Position numbers and translations under genes: made by a program
The notes under the pieces: generated by a model
What the model saw: the letters and a program-made list of their open reading frames with translations, nothing else
Database searches by the model: none
What the model was told of the DNA's origin: nothing
Shown: positions 17,423-26,932 of the stretch, piece by piece
Layout of the letters: every line of letters starts with the position of its first letter
Numbering within the stretch: position 1 is the first letter of the stretch
Source of the DNA: G963923955 sp963923955
GTDB lineage: Bacteria; Pseudomonadota; Gammaproteobacteria; Eutrophobiales; Eutrophobiaceae
Direction: 5' to 3'
NCBI GenBank assembly: GCA_963923955.1
Contig: OZ000552.1
Location: 1,736,001 to 1,800,000, forward strand
Length of the DNA stretch: 64,000 nt

Positions 17423-20032
17423 ATGAGCATTAATTTCCGGCAACTGGACTATCAGGAGCGCACCCTTACGATACTTGAACATTATCTGGACGCGCTCAAA
17501 GAGAAGAAGCGCAATGCCGATAAGATCGCGGCGCTGGCCGCTGAAGATCCTGATCTGGAACTGGCCGTGCCCGATTTCGCAAGGCAGGCATGGGAGGAAC
17601 TGGACAAGGCGCACAGGCTGCCGCCGTCTCGCGCGGCCATCGCGTTTTCGCCGCGCCTTGACGGGTGCGGACGGCCGGTGCCGAATGTGGTGCTGAAGGT
17701 GCCGACGGCGGGCGGCAAGACCTGGCTGGCGATTGCTTCCGTGTCGCAGATCATGGGGCGCTACCTCAACAGCAACACGGGCTTCGTGCTCTGGATCGTG
17801 CCGAATGAAGCGATCTACACACAGACGCTGAAGCGGCTAAAGGATCGTCGGCACCCGTATCGGCAGGCGTTGGATCGCGTGGCCGCCGGGCGCGTGCGGA
17901 TCATGGAAAAGACCGCGCGGCTGGATGCCCGCGATGTGGAATCCGGCCTGTGCGTGATGCTGCTGATGCTGCAATCCGCGAACCGGGAAACACAAGCCTC
18001 CTTAAAAATGTTTCAGGACCGCGGCGATGTGCATGGTTTCTTCCCGCCGGAAGGCGAGCAGCAGGCGCACCGGGCGGCGCTGGATGCCACGCCGAACCTG
18101 TCCGGGTATAAGGGCGTTTTCCCGATGGTAAAGGACTCGCTCGGCAATGCGCTGCGGATCATCCGTCCGGTGGTGGTTCTGGACGAAGGACATCGGGCCA
18201 TTTCCGACTTGGCCTTTAAGACGCTCTATGGCTTCAACCCGTGCTTCGTTCTGGAGCTAACGGCTACGCCACGAGACGTGCAACCGCGCGGCGGCAGAAA
18301 CCCGCGCACAGGACGTTATGCCAATGTTCTGGTGGAGGTGACGGGGCGTGAACTGGATCGTGAAGGCATGATCAAGATGCCGCTGAATCTTGACCCCAGG
18401 CAAGGCAACGACTGGAAAGATACGCTCAATGCCGCACTGGATAAGCTACAGTCTCTGGACGCAGCAGCAAGGACACTGCGCGCCGACACCAACCGCTATA
18501 TCCGCCCGATCATGCTGGTGCAGGTGGAGCGTACCGGGGCTGATCAACGCGAGAGCGGCTACATTCATGCCGAAGACGTAAAAGACTGGCTGCTAACCGC
18601 CGGATTCGACTTGGCCGAGATTGCGATCAAGACGGCGGAGCAGAACGATCTTTCCCAGCCTGAAAACCAAAACCTGCTCTCGCCCTTAAACCGTGTGCGC
18701 GTGATCATTACCAAGCAGGCGCTGCAGGAGGGCTGGGACTGTCCCTTTGCCTATGTGCTGTGCGCGCTGGCCGCCAGCAGCAATGAGAAGTCCATGACCC
18801 AACTCGTGGGACGCATCCTGCGCCAGCCGGGGGCGATGAAGAGCGGTGTTGAGGCACTGGACGAATGCCATGTGATCACGCATCACGCCAACACGGCGGA
18901 GGTGGTGGAGACGATAAAAAACGGCCTTGAGCGGGACGGGCTGGGGGATCTGGTTTTGCGCGTGAGGCAGGATGATGCGGATGGCCGCGCCGGGCTGGCC
19001 AGAACGATCAGGCGGCGAGCGGCGTTTGCTACCACGGAAATCTATCTGCCGGAGGTTATGCTGGTGGAGGATAACGAGATGCGCAGGATGGATTATGAAA
19101 CCGACATCCTTGCCGGTATTGATTGGCATGACTTCGACCCTTCTGATATTGCGAACGGCATTCCGGACAATGCACAAGCGGCTGAGCGCCAGCTGCAGCG
19201 GATCCGGCTGGCCGAAGACGGGGACGAACTCTTTGTCGGGGAAACCGTGTCGCGGAATGCGGAGCTTCTGCACTTCGATCCGGCGCACACCGTCCGCCTC
19301 GTGTCCGACCTGCTGCCGAACCCCTTTGTGGCGCGGGAGCTTGTCGGGGTGCTTTTAGGCCGCCTGCACGCGCGCGGTTTTGATGAAGAGCGGCTGGGCC
19401 GCTTTGCCGGCCTGATCACATCGGAACTGCGCCGCGGGCTGGACCGGGCGCGCATAGATCGCGCTGAGGCATTGTTCAAGGACGGGGTGGAGGCGGGCCG
19501 GATTCAGTTCCGCCTGCGCCTGGATGGTCGGAACTGGCGCATGCCCCGCACGATGGAAACCATGCAACCCGAAGGCGCAAGGCAGCTTGTAAGCAGTACG
19601 GGCGGGCCGCTGCAAAAGAGCCTGTTTGCCCCCGTCTATGAGGCTGAACTGAATAATGACGAACGGGAAGTGGCCGTTTATCTGGATGGCGAGCAGACCC
19701 TGACATGGTGGCACCGCAACGTGGCGCGCAAGCAGTATGGCATTCAGGGCTGGAAACAGAGAAAAATCTATCCCGACTTCCTCTTCGCGGTGCAGGCAGC
19801 GGATAAAGTAAAGCGGATTACCGTGCTTGAGACCAAAGGCGATCAGCTGGACAATCTGGACACCGCTTATAAGCGCGAGCTTCTGGCCTTTCTGTCCGAT
19901 CACTTCGCATGGGACGACTACACGCCCGTTGGCCAGCTTGAGCTGGTGCAGAACAACGGCGAAATAGTTGAGGGCGTTCTTATGCTGATGAGCGAGTGGG
20001 GAACCAGACTGCCGGAATATCTTCGCGCGTGA
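17423..20032 (+). CDS. res: Type III restriction enzyme, helicase/nuclease subunit (Res)
   Basis: Res is the ATP-dependent motor and nuclease that cuts after two unmethylated sites are met head-to-head. An SF2 helicase core shows Walker A VPTAGGKTW near residues 92-100, DEGH at 254-257 (in place of DEAH), ELTATP near 279, and a C lobe with EGWDCPFAYV and QLVGRILRQP. The C-terminal nuclease has Asp785 (YPDFLF) followed by Glu803-Thr-Lys805, a PD-(D/E)xK arrangement. The 869-residue protein is intact. It is coupled to mod by a 3-nt gap, so both are expected to be expressed together. Confidence 0.93.
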   Translation: MSINFRQLDYQERTLTILEHYLDALKEKKRNADKIAALAAEDPDLELAVPDFARQAWEELDKAHRLPPSRAAIAFSPRLDGCGRPVPNVVLKVPTAGGKTWLAIASVSQIMGRYLNSNTGFVLWIVPNEAIYTQTLKRLKDRRHPYRQALDRVAAGRVRIMEKTARLDARDVESGLCVMLLMLQSANRETQASLKMFQDRGDVHGFFPPEGEQQAHRAALDATPNLSGYKGVFPMVKDSLGNALRIIRPVVVLDEGHRAISDLAFKTLYGFNPCFVLELTATPRDVQPRGGRNPRTGRYANVLVEVTGRELDREGMIKMPLNLDPRQGNDWKDTLNAALDKLQSLDAAARTLRADTNRYIRPIMLVQVERTGADQRESGYIHAEDVKDWLLTAGFDLAEIAIKTAEQNDLSQPENQNLLSPLNRVRVIITKQALQEGWDCPFAYVLCALAASSNEKSMTQLVGRILRQPGAMKSGVEALDECHVITHHANTAEVVETIKNGLERDGLGDLVLRVRQDDADGRAGLARTIRRRAAFATTEIYLPEVMLVEDNEMRRMDYETDILAGIDWHDFDPSDIANGIPDNAQAAERQLQRIRLAEDGDELFVGETVSRNAELLHFDPAHTVRLVSDLLPNPFVARELVGVLLGRLHARGFDEERLGRFAGLITSELRRGLDRARIDRAEALFKDGVEAGRIQFRLRLDGRNWRMPRTMETMQPEGARQLVSSTGGPLQKSLFAPVYEAELNNDEREVAVYLDGEQTLTWWHRNVARKQYGIQGWKQRKIYPDFLFAVQAADKVKRITVLETKGDQLDNLDTAYKRELLAFLSDHFAWDDYTPVGQLELVQNNGEIVEGVLMLMSEWGTRLPEYLRA

Positions 20033-20206
20033 GCTGATACTAAGCAGCGTCAAAAAATTCTCAATGAGACAAAATCAGCGGACACAATAAAGCCTTTTTG
20101 TCCTAATCCAATCTAAACTGCTAAGCTGGCCAACTTGCAACGTATTCGGTGAAAGTGCCGTATTGCTCGGTCAGGGGCCGGCCGATCTAAAGGAAGTGAC
20201 TTAAGC

Positions 20207-21061
20207 ATGTCCAACGATCCCAAAAAACATCACTATGTGCCCTGTCTGCTCATTAGAAACTGGATGGATGACAACAAGAAGGTTTGGGTGTGCCGAAAAG
20301 AAGAACCTGATCCTGGAGTCCGGCAGGCGCATTACAAAAATATGTTTTTCGAGAATCATCTATACACAACTCGCTCATCAGATGGACAATCCAGGGATCG
20401 ATCATTGGAATACAAGTTTGCCGATATTGAAAGAAAAGTCGCTCCAATTGTGCAGGAAATATGCAAGAGTGCTCGCCAAGAGAAGATGTTTCAACTTTCA
20501 CAAGAGCAACGATGTATTTGGAATGACTTTTTTGCCTTCCAGGTGCGGAGGACGCCCGACTTCATAAATGCAACTGGTTTTTATAAAGAATATGAGCCTA
20601 AAGTAAATCAACTTGTTGAAGAACTTTCTGAAAATATTTCTATTGAGGATAAGGAAAATCTTATTTCAAGCCTAACAAACAAGGAAGATCGCGAATTCGT
20701 TCGAGTAAAGGCTCAAGGGGCTCCAGGGCCACGCGTTGGAAATGCACTTGCTCAGTCCGGCATGATCGTGGGCTACATCAAAAAGAATAACAAAAGTTTT
20801 GTTCTTGGCAGCAACCCCATCGTCAACGCTGGAGATTGTGAGTTCCATGTTTCCCGCTCGCCAAATTTAGAGAACTGGTTTCCAATCGCGCCAGATGTCG
20901 CTGTTTGTATGATACTCCGTGATCGTAGAACCGGGTTTATTCTAATGGAAGACAAAGACGACACAGCAATTCGTTCTATAAACCTGAAAATATTTCGAAA
21001 TTCTTCTGCAATAATTTCCAAATCAGAACTGTTGCTTCAATCACTCCGCTCTGCGCGTTAA
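20207..21061 (+). CDS. DUF4238 domain protein
   Basis: A 284-residue protein with the DUF4238 hallmark HHYVP at residues 8-12 followed by LLIRNW, and later SNPIV near 204. No function is established. Members are frequently found among defence genes, and this one follows the type III restriction pair after a 174-bp gap that holds no other gene. An AAGGAAG ribosome-binding site precedes the ATG. Its stop codon and that of the convergent ABC exporter share the palindrome TTAA, so the island ends exactly at the exporter's last codon. Codon use is more AT-rich than the flanking core genes. Confidence 0.82.
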   Translation: MSNDPKKHHYVPCLLIRNWMDDNKKVWVCRKEEPDPGVRQAHYKNMFFENHLYTTRSSDGQSRDRSLEYKFADIERKVAPIVQEICKSARQEKMFQLSQEQRCIWNDFFAFQVRRTPDFINATGFYKEYEPKVNQLVEELSENISIEDKENLISSLTNKEDREFVRVKAQGAPGPRVGNALAQSGMIVGYIKKNNKSFVLGSNPIVNAGDCEFHVSRSPNLENWFPIAPDVAVCMILRDRRTGFILMEDKDDTAIRSINLKIFRNSSAIISKSELLLQSLRSAR

Positions 21062-22917
21062 ATGTCCGTGAAACTTTCGGTTAGGGCATCTACGTGCTCG
21101 GTCCTTGCGTGAGAACGATCAACCGCCGTGCTGGAAGTCTTTTTCAGGCTCTTGTCAAACTGCAATTCCGCCAGGCGCGCATACAGGCCGTTTTTGGCGA
21201 TCAGCTCGGCATGGCTGCCGACATCGACAATCCGGCCCTGGTCCATGACGATGATGCGATCTGCGCTGATGACGGTGGCCAGGCGATGGGCGATGACGAT
21301 TGTGGTTCGATTCTGCATGAGATGCTCCAGGGCCTCCTGCACCAGCAGCTCGCTTTCCGCATCAAGCGCGCTCGTTGCTTCATCCAGCAAGAGGATCGGC
21401 GGATTCTTCAAGATCGCCCGTGCGATGGCGATGCGCTGTTGCTGGCCGCCGGAGAGGCGCACGCCCTTTTCACCGAGGAAGCTATGGTAGCCCTGCGGCA
21501 ATTTTTCTATGAACTCATCGGCGATGGCTGATCTTGCTGCGGCCATCACCGCGGCATCATCCGCCTCCGGTCGGCCGAGGCGGATGTTCTCCAGCGCGCT
21601 GTCGGCAAACAGCACGGTGTGCTGCGGCACGATGCCGATACATTTGCGCACCGCAAGCGGGTCGGCATCAACAAGCCGCACCCCTTCTATTTCGATCGTC
21701 CCCTGTTGCGGGTCATAAAAGCGCAACAGTAACTGGAACACCGTGCTCTTGCCGGCACCGGAAGGCCCGACCAGTGCGAGCGTCTCGCCGGGCCTGATCG
21801 CCAGTGAGAAATCATTTAAGGCGCACTCCCCGGGCCGGGAAGGATAATGAAAATACAGGTCTTTGATGGCCATCCTGCCGCTCACCCGTGTCGGCAATGC
21901 CTGCGGCTGCTTGGGCGGCTTGATGTCCGTCTGTGCGCCCAATAATTCCATCAGCCTCTCCATGGCACCAGCCGCCCGTTGGATGTCGCTCCATACTTCT
22001 CCCAGCGCGGTCGTGGTCGCGGCAACGAAGGTGGCATAGAGCAGGAATTGGGCTAAAGCGCCCAGGCTCATGCTGCCGTCCGCCACCGCATAGGCACCCA
22101 GCCAGATAACCACGACGATCGCGCCGAAGGCGGTGAGGATGATTGTGCCCAATAGCCAGGCGCTGACCTGCAGACGCCTGCGGGCGGCGGCGAAAGAGAC
22201 CTCCACCGAATCGCCGAAGCGCCTGCCTTGAAAATCCTCCAGCGTAAAGGCCTGGATGATCTGGATGGCATTAAGGGACTCAGCGGCAATGCTGCTGGAA
22301 TCGGCAACCCGATCCTGGCTGGCGCGGGAGAGTTTTCGTATCTTGCGTCCATATAGAATAATCGGCAATACGGCCAGCGGCACCAGCAGGATGATATACA
22401 GCGTCAACCTGGGGCTGGTGACAAACAACATGACCATGGCGCCGAGCAAGATGAAGGCGCTGCGCAGGGCCATCGACATCCCGGAGCCGACAACAGTTTG
22501 CACCAGCGTTGTATCGGTGGTTAATCTTGATAAGACCTCGCCAGTGCGCGTTACTTCAAAAAAGGTCGGGCTCATCTTGATGACATGCTTATAAACCGCC
22601 GCGCGAATATCGGCAACGACGCGCTCGCCGATCCACATCACCAGGTAATAGCGACACGAGCCAAACAGGGAATACAAGGCCGCCAGGCCAAGCAGGGCGA
22701 GGAAGTAATAGTCTATTGCATGGGTATGTGCACCGGAGAAGCCCTCATCGATCACATAGCGAATGGATATGGGCATGCAAAGGGCAGCAACGGAAGCCGC
22801 GCAGAGACAAAGAAAGGCCAGAAACAGGCGCACTACATAGGGCCGCAAAAAAGGCAAGGCACGGCGTAAGGGGCGCAAGCTGCTGGCCTTGGGGCGATCC
22901 GGGGGGAGTTGTTTCAT
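21058..22917 (-). CDS. ABC exporter, fused membrane and ATP-binding domains (MsbA/multidrug type)
   Basis: A 619-residue half-transporter expected to work as a homodimer in the inner membrane. The transmembrane domain (about 25-335) has six predicted helices. The nucleotide-binding domain (about 355-590) has Walker A LVGPSGAGKST, the signature LSGGQQQR, Walker B ILLLDEATSALD and the switch His in IVIAHRLATV. Such proteins export lipids, peptides or drugs; the sequence alone does not fix the substrate. The last 30 residues are low-complexity and specific to this protein. It is divergent from sohB across a 158-bp promoter region. Confidence 0.92.
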   Translation of the reverse strand: MKQLPPDRPKASSLRPLRRALPFLRPYVVRLFLAFLCLCAASVAALCMPISIRYVIDEGFSGAHTHAIDYYFLALLGLAALYSLFGSCRYYLVMWIGERVVADIRAAVYKHVIKMSPTFFEVTRTGEVLSRLTTDTTLVQTVVGSGMSMALRSAFILLGAMVMLFVTSPRLTLYIILLVPLAVLPIILYGRKIRKLSRASQDRVADSSSIAAESLNAIQIIQAFTLEDFQGRRFGDSVEVSFAAARRRLQVSAWLLGTIILTAFGAIVVVIWLGAYAVADGSMSLGALAQFLLYATFVAATTTALGEVWSDIQRAAGAMERLMELLGAQTDIKPPKQPQALPTRVSGRMAIKDLYFHYPSRPGECALNDFSLAIRPGETLALVGPSGAGKSTVFQLLLRFYDPQQGTIEIEGVRLVDADPLAVRKCIGIVPQHTVLFADSALENIRLGRPEADDAAVMAAARSAIADEFIEKLPQGYHSFLGEKGVRLSGGQQQRIAIARAILKNPPILLLDEATSALDAESELLVQEALEHLMQNRTTIVIAHRLATVISADRIIVMDQGRIVDVGSHAELIAKNGLYARLAELQFDKSLKKTSSTAVDRSHARTEHVDALTESFTDI

Positions 22918-23075
22918 TATCTAATTGCTTCAAGTCTGGCGCAAAGGGCAGAAGTCTATCACTTTTTTACTTCGTCCATTGCCCATAATGTTAGGGGCAT
23001 AGCGGGGGCATTTGCGGGTATAATCGGCGAAACTGAGCGGCAATTTTTATACTAACCCTTAAGGAGAGATGTCTT

Positions 23076-24074
23076 ATGTGGATGGAATTTTTAACTGAGT
23101 ACGGGATGTTCTTAGCGAAGTTCGGCACCGTTGCCGGCTTGTTGGTTCTCATCATTGGCATCATTTTGGTGCTGGTGATGAAAAACAAGGCCGGCGGGGA
23201 AGAACACCTGGAGATAAAAAAACTAAACGACAAGTACGAAGGCATGGAGCTGATGTTGAAATCCGTCATCCTGCCGAAGAAGGCCTTTAAGAAGACCATC
23301 AAGGACAGCCGGGCCCGACACAAACAGGAAGAAAAACGGGGCGCCGCAGAAGAGGAAAAACGGCGCATATTCATACTGGATTTCGATGGCGATATCCGCG
23401 CCTCCGGCGTCAGCTCCTTACGCCAGGAGATCACGGCGCTGCTTACTGTGGCAGGCGCAGACGATGAGGTTGTCCTTACCTTAGAGAGCGGCGGCGGCAC
23501 CGTACACGGCTATGGCCTGGCGGCCTCTCAATTAAAACGCATTACGGATAGGGGCGTCAAACTCACCGTTGCGGTTGACCGGGTTGCGGCCAGCGGCGGC
23601 TACATGATGGCCTGTGTGGCGGACAAGATCATCGCCGCCCCCTTCGCCATTATCGGCTCCATCGGTGTGCTGGCGCAGCTGCCGAATTTCTATCGTCTGC
23701 TGAAACGCCACGACATTGACTTTGAACAGATAACGGCGGGCAAGTACAAACGCACCTTGAGCCTCTTCGGTGAGAACAAGGAGGAAGACCGGGAAAAACT
23801 AAAGGAAGAGTTAGAAGAGACCCATGTGCTGTTTAAGCAGTTCATCACGGAAAATCGGGACAAGGTGGAAATTGAAAAAGTGGCGACCGGCGAGCACTGG
23901 TATGGCAGCAAGGCCATTGATCTCGGCCTGATTGATGAACTCAGCACCAGCGATGCCTATCTTGCGCACGCCGCCGAAGAGGCGGATATTTATGAACTGC
24001 AATATGTGTGTAAAAAGACCTGGATGGAGAAGCTGTTTTCCTCAACGGTCAAATGGTTGCAGGCGCAAAGCTGA
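23076..24074 (+). CDS. sohB: Putative inner-membrane peptidase SohB (family S49)
   Basis: A 332-residue member of the signal peptide peptidase A-like S49 family. An N-terminal membrane helix (about 16-38) is followed by a charged linker and the protease domain. The nucleophile is Ser173 (RVAASGGYMMA) and the general base is Lys223 or Lys225 in AGKYKRTLS, the Ser/Lys dyad of the family. GSIGVLAQLPNFYRLLK is a SohB-like segment. A strong AAGGAG site precedes the ATG, and a TATAAT box occurs at 23019-23024. It likely degrades membrane-proximal peptides; the physiological substrate is unknown. Confidence 0.94.
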   Translation: MWMEFLTEYGMFLAKFGTVAGLLVLIIGIILVLVMKNKAGGEEHLEIKKLNDKYEGMELMLKSVILPKKAFKKTIKDSRARHKQEEKRGAAEEEKRRIFILDFDGDIRASGVSSLRQEITALLTVAGADDEVVLTLESGGGTVHGYGLAASQLKRITDRGVKLTVAVDRVAASGGYMMACVADKIIAAPFAIIGSIGVLAQLPNFYRLLKRHDIDFEQITAGKYKRTLSLFGENKEEDREKLKEELEETHVLFKQFITENRDKVEIEKVATGEHWYGSKAIDLGLIDELSTSDAYLAHAAEEADIYELQYVCKKTWMEKLFSSTVKWLQAQS

Positions 24075-24169
24075 TGAGTTTATCTCCTCGCCTGCGCATC
24101 CGTCTTTTGTCAGGCGATCATCTTTGCGGGCATAGCCTGCCTCCGGCCTTGAACAGGAGGGCTTCATGA

Positions 24170-24190
24170 ATTCCTGGTCAAGCCAGGAAT
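24170..24190. repeat. Dispersed palindromic repeat, first of two in the sohB-M28 gap
   Basis: ATTCCTGG and CCAGGAAT form a perfect 8-bp stem around TCAAG, followed by GACGG. It belongs to the same ATTCC...GGAAT type as the palindrome in hsdS. The 219-bp gap 24075-24293 between these convergent genes contains no other feature apart from the next repeat. Confidence 0.6.
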
Positions 24191-24245
24191 GACGGAGAGG
24201 GTGTTGGCAGCCAGTTAGACTCTCGCACCTTTTCCGCTGACCGTC

Positions 24246-24288
24246 ATTCCTGCGCTAAGCTTGTCCTCGTGGAAACAGGGACAGGAAT
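24246..24288. repeat. Dispersed palindromic repeat, second copy in the sohB-M28 gap
   Basis: ATTCCTG (24246-24252) and CAGGAAT (24282-24288) are complementary ends of a longer imperfect dyad, preceded by CCGTC and followed by CC. It ends 5 bp before the stop codon of the M28 peptidase gene, so the two convergent transcripts may both end in this region. Confidence 0.5.
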
Positions 24289-24293
24289 CCACA

Positions 24294-25310
24294 TCAGCGC
24301 TGCGCCAGGCTCTCCAGCATGCTCGCCAAGCCGGCCACCACGTGCGCCATGTAGTCATAGTTTAAGGTGGTCGGTGTATCCGTTGCCCGGTGGTAATTGC
24401 TATTACGAAAATTCGATGTATCGGTCACCATGACCGCCGGGAAGCCGTAATACCAATACGATGAATTATCCGAGCGCCGAATATCCGGCACCAGCCATTG
24501 CGGTGCGGTCAGTCCCTCTGAAGGGAAACGCTCTGCACTGCGAAAGGCGTCGATGGCTGCATGCAAAAACGTACGCGAGGAGAGGTTGCCCACAAAGGCA
24601 ATAAAGTTTCCGGTATGCGGATAAAAATGCCGGATGATGCGCGGGTAGAACTGCGTACCCGGTTCATCCCGGTAATAGCCGATCATCTCCAGGGAAAACA
24701 TGCCGATGATATTCTCTCCTCGATCATACGAGCGCTTTGCGCTGACGCGACTGCCCATTTCTTCTGTCCCGAAAAACGGCAGCTCTTCATTGGCAAAGGC
24801 AGTCAGCCGGATGCTTCGAGTGAGTTCCTTATCGCGCAATAATCTCGCCAATTCCAGCAGGCCGGCGACCCCGGAGGCGTTGTCGTCCGCCCCGGGGGTG
24901 AGCCAGGTGGTATCATAATGGGCGCCGACCACAATGATCTCATCGCGGCGCTCGCGGCCATAGATATCGACACTGATATTCCGAAAGCGCTCTTCTCCAT
25001 AGCTCTGGCTGGCCGGCACATAGCCCAAGAGCTTGAATTGCTCCTCAATATAATCCGCCGCCTGATTGAGCTTGCTTAAATTGCCGGCGTTACGCTCGCC
25101 TATCTCACCCGCCAGCACCTGCACATGCGCAGCAAGCCTCTCTGCCAGCAGGGAAGTCTCTGCATCAAGCGGAGTCAAGTCGGCTGAATAGGTATCGCCC
25201 GGCATCTGTGTCGCAAGGTAGATGATGGCAGCGCCGAAACACAACAAAGACAAGGCAAGCAGGCCGGTCATGAAGATCCTTACTAAAGAGCGCCGCGGCA
25301 TCGCTAACAA
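24294..25310 (-). CDS. M28 family zinc aminopeptidase, membrane-anchored
   Basis: A 338-residue metallopeptidase with an N-terminal membrane helix (about 10-35) and a periplasmic catalytic domain. The two-zinc site is recognisable: His131 and Asp142 in GAHYDTTWLTPGADDNAS, the Glu pair 175-176 in FANEELPFFG, Glu208, and His307 in NYHRATDTP. These enzymes release N-terminal amino acids from peptides. The ATG at 25310 is followed by another at 25301, either of which could be used. It is the last gene of a run with the DUF2333 and DUF192 genes. Confidence 0.9.
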   Translation of the reverse strand: MLAMPRRSLVRIFMTGLLALSLLCFGAAIIYLATQMPGDTYSADLTPLDAETSLLAERLAAHVQVLAGEIGERNAGNLSKLNQAADYIEEQFKLLGYVPASQSYGEERFRNISVDIYGRERRDEIIVVGAHYDTTWLTPGADDNASGVAGLLELARLLRDKELTRSIRLTAFANEELPFFGTEEMGSRVSAKRSYDRGENIIGMFSLEMIGYYRDEPGTQFYPRIIRHFYPHTGNFIAFVGNLSSRTFLHAAIDAFRSAERFPSEGLTAPQWLVPDIRRSDNSSYWYYGFPAVMVTDTSNFRNSNYHRATDTPTTLNYDYMAHVVAGLASMLESLAQR

Positions 25311-25319
25311 GACCCGGGT

Positions 25320-25772
25320 CTAGTCGGCAAAAATCGGATGGATGACCTTATCGCCCACCTTGATGTCTTGCCGCTCGACCTCGCCGGCATTTAATTCAAG
25401 CACGGCCAAAGTGGGCGTATGAGAGGGCAAGGCGGTAAGATCATGCGGGATGGCAGCGGTGTTGATCTGGGTAATCTCACCCCGCCGGTTTATGTAGATA
25501 ATGTCCAAAGGGATATGGGTGTTCTTCATCCAGATAGCGACCATCTCAGGTTTCGGATAGGCCAGCAACATGCCGTGATCAGGCGCCAAGCTGCGGCGAT
25601 GCATCAGGCCCTTTCTGCGTGAATAATCGGTATCGGCGAGTTCGATATGATAATGCAGGCGCTCGCCATCGGCCTTGATGATCTGCAAATTCTCGACGGT
25701 CTCTTTTTGATCCGCAAAGGCACAGGAAGAGAACAAGAGGATGGTGAAAAAAACAATCGGCCTTGGCAACAT
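25320..25772 (-). CDS. DUF192 family secreted protein
   Basis: A 150-residue DUF192 protein with an N-terminal signal peptide and likely cleavage after SSCAFA. The domain shows the usual ADTDYSRRKGLMHRRSL, GMLLAYP, IWMKNTHIPLDIIYIN and VLELNAGEVERQDIKVGD blocks. Function is unknown; the fold is a small beta barrel. The start at 25772 is chosen because it opens directly with the signal peptide; a longer frame to 25826 adds an arginine-rich, unlikely leader. It is 9 nt from the M28 gene and probably co-transcribed with it. Confidence 0.88.
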   Translation of the reverse strand: MLPRPIVFFTILLFSSCAFADQKETVENLQIIKADGERLHYHIELADTDYSRRKGLMHRRSLAPDHGMLLAYPKPEMVAIWMKNTHIPLDIIYINRRGEITQINTAAIPHDLTALPSHTPTLAVLELNAGEVERQDIKVGDKVIHPIFAD

Positions 25773-25830
25773 AAAACACGCCCGGCGGCGAGAATGCCAC
25801 CGGCACGGCGCTCGCAAAAGGCGCATATTC

Positions 25831-26802
25831 TCAGCCCTGCTCCAGCAGGTTGCGCAGGTCGATCACCGCGGCATTGGCGCGGGAAAGATAAGAGGCCATC
25901 ACCAGGGAGTGGTTTGCGACCAGGCCGAAGCCGGTGCCGTTCATGATCATCGGGCTCCACACCGTCTCCTGTGTCGCTTCGAGTTCACGAATAATCTGCA
26001 ACAGGCTCACCTGGGCGTTTTTCTTCTCCAGCACCTGGCGAAAGTCTATCTCCACAGCGCGCATAAAATGGATCAAGGCCCAGGCGGAGCCGCGCGCCTC
26101 ATAAAACACATCGTCTATTTCCCACCACGGCGTCTTGACCGTCTGCACCTGTGGCGTGGCCGTTGACTGCTCGGCCGCGCTGTCGCCCTCAAGATCGGTA
26201 TTGATCCGATCTTGGCCGACACTGGCGCTCAAGCGTTGCGACAGACTGCCCAGGCGCTTTTCCACGATCGCCAACCAGTCACGCAGATTGTCCGCTCGCG
26301 CATAAAACTGTGCTTCCTGCCGGTTGCTGTCTCTTAAGCGCGCAAGATAACGCTGCATCGCCTCAATCCCGACCTCGTACTCGCCTTCTGTTGCCGGCAG
26401 GATCCAGGAGCTGGTGTCAAAATGAAACTGCGGGTCGGCAATGACCAGATCGACATCCTCAATAGATTGCGTCTGCGAGCGGCTGAAATCATTGCGAAAG
26501 GCGCGCACCAGATCCCGCACCTGGGTCATCACGCCAAACTCCCAGTTTGGAATATTATCCATCAACACTCCGGGCGGAAAAATATCGTTGCTCAAGTAAC
26601 CGCCGGGCTTGTGCAGCACGGTGTCTATGGTGCGGATTAAGGTATCCGTTGTGGCCTCGCCCACGACGGTGGCCGATGTGGGCACGGGTACTGCGAACAG
26701 ATCCGGTTCAGTGTCCCAGAAAAACATCAGCCCCAGGATGAGCACTGTATAGACGGCGGCAAGGATCAAGGCGGGTTTTATAAAAATTTTCAACTCTTGC
26801 AT
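25831..26802 (-). CDS. DUF2333 family membrane protein
   Basis: A 323-residue protein with one N-terminal membrane helix (about 10-30) and a long soluble, mostly helical part. The conserved block KPGGYLSNDIFPPGV, followed by DNIPNWEFGVM and VRDLVRAFRNDFSRSQ, is typical of DUF2333. Members occur mainly in gammaproteobacteria and have no assigned function. It begins the gene run DUF2333-DUF192-M28 peptidase and is divergent from the PNPOx-like gene. Confidence 0.87.
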   Translation of the reverse strand: MQELKIFIKPALILAAVYTVLILGLMFFWDTEPDLFAVPVPTSATVVGEATTDTLIRTIDTVLHKPGGYLSNDIFPPGVLMDNIPNWEFGVMTQVRDLVRAFRNDFSRSQTQSIEDVDLVIADPQFHFDTSSWILPATEGEYEVGIEAMQRYLARLRDSNRQEAQFYARADNLRDWLAIVEKRLGSLSQRLSASVGQDRINTDLEGDSAAEQSTATPQVQTVKTPWWEIDDVFYEARGSAWALIHFMRAVEIDFRQVLEKKNAQVSLLQIIRELEATQETVWSPMIMNGTGFGLVANHSLVMASYLSRANAAVIDLRNLLEQG

Positions 26803-26849
26803 TTTATTTACTCGGATTTGAAGGAAGCGCCGGCAAGCCGCAAATGGAC

Positions 26850-26877
26850 TTGTTCAGGCTTTTCGTAAGTATATAAT
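26850..26877 (+). promoter_or_regulatory. Likely sigma-70 promoter of the PNPOx-like gene
   Basis: TTGTTC (26850-26855) and a perfect TATAAT (26872-26877) are separated by 16 bp. Transcription would begin near 26884, giving a leader of about 50 nt before the ATG at 26933. The 130-bp gap between the divergent genes holds no other recognisable feature. Confidence 0.5.
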
Positions 26878-26932
26878 CTATTTTCAGTTCAGGCTACTTA
26901 CTTAAAAGAATCCGGAAATATAAATAACCAGC

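Noticed and set aside
20033..20206. Attachment-site duplicate of the tRNA-Ser 3' end at the far side of the type III island
   Set aside because: I looked for the T-arm and acceptor sequence here and near 21060 and found no copy.
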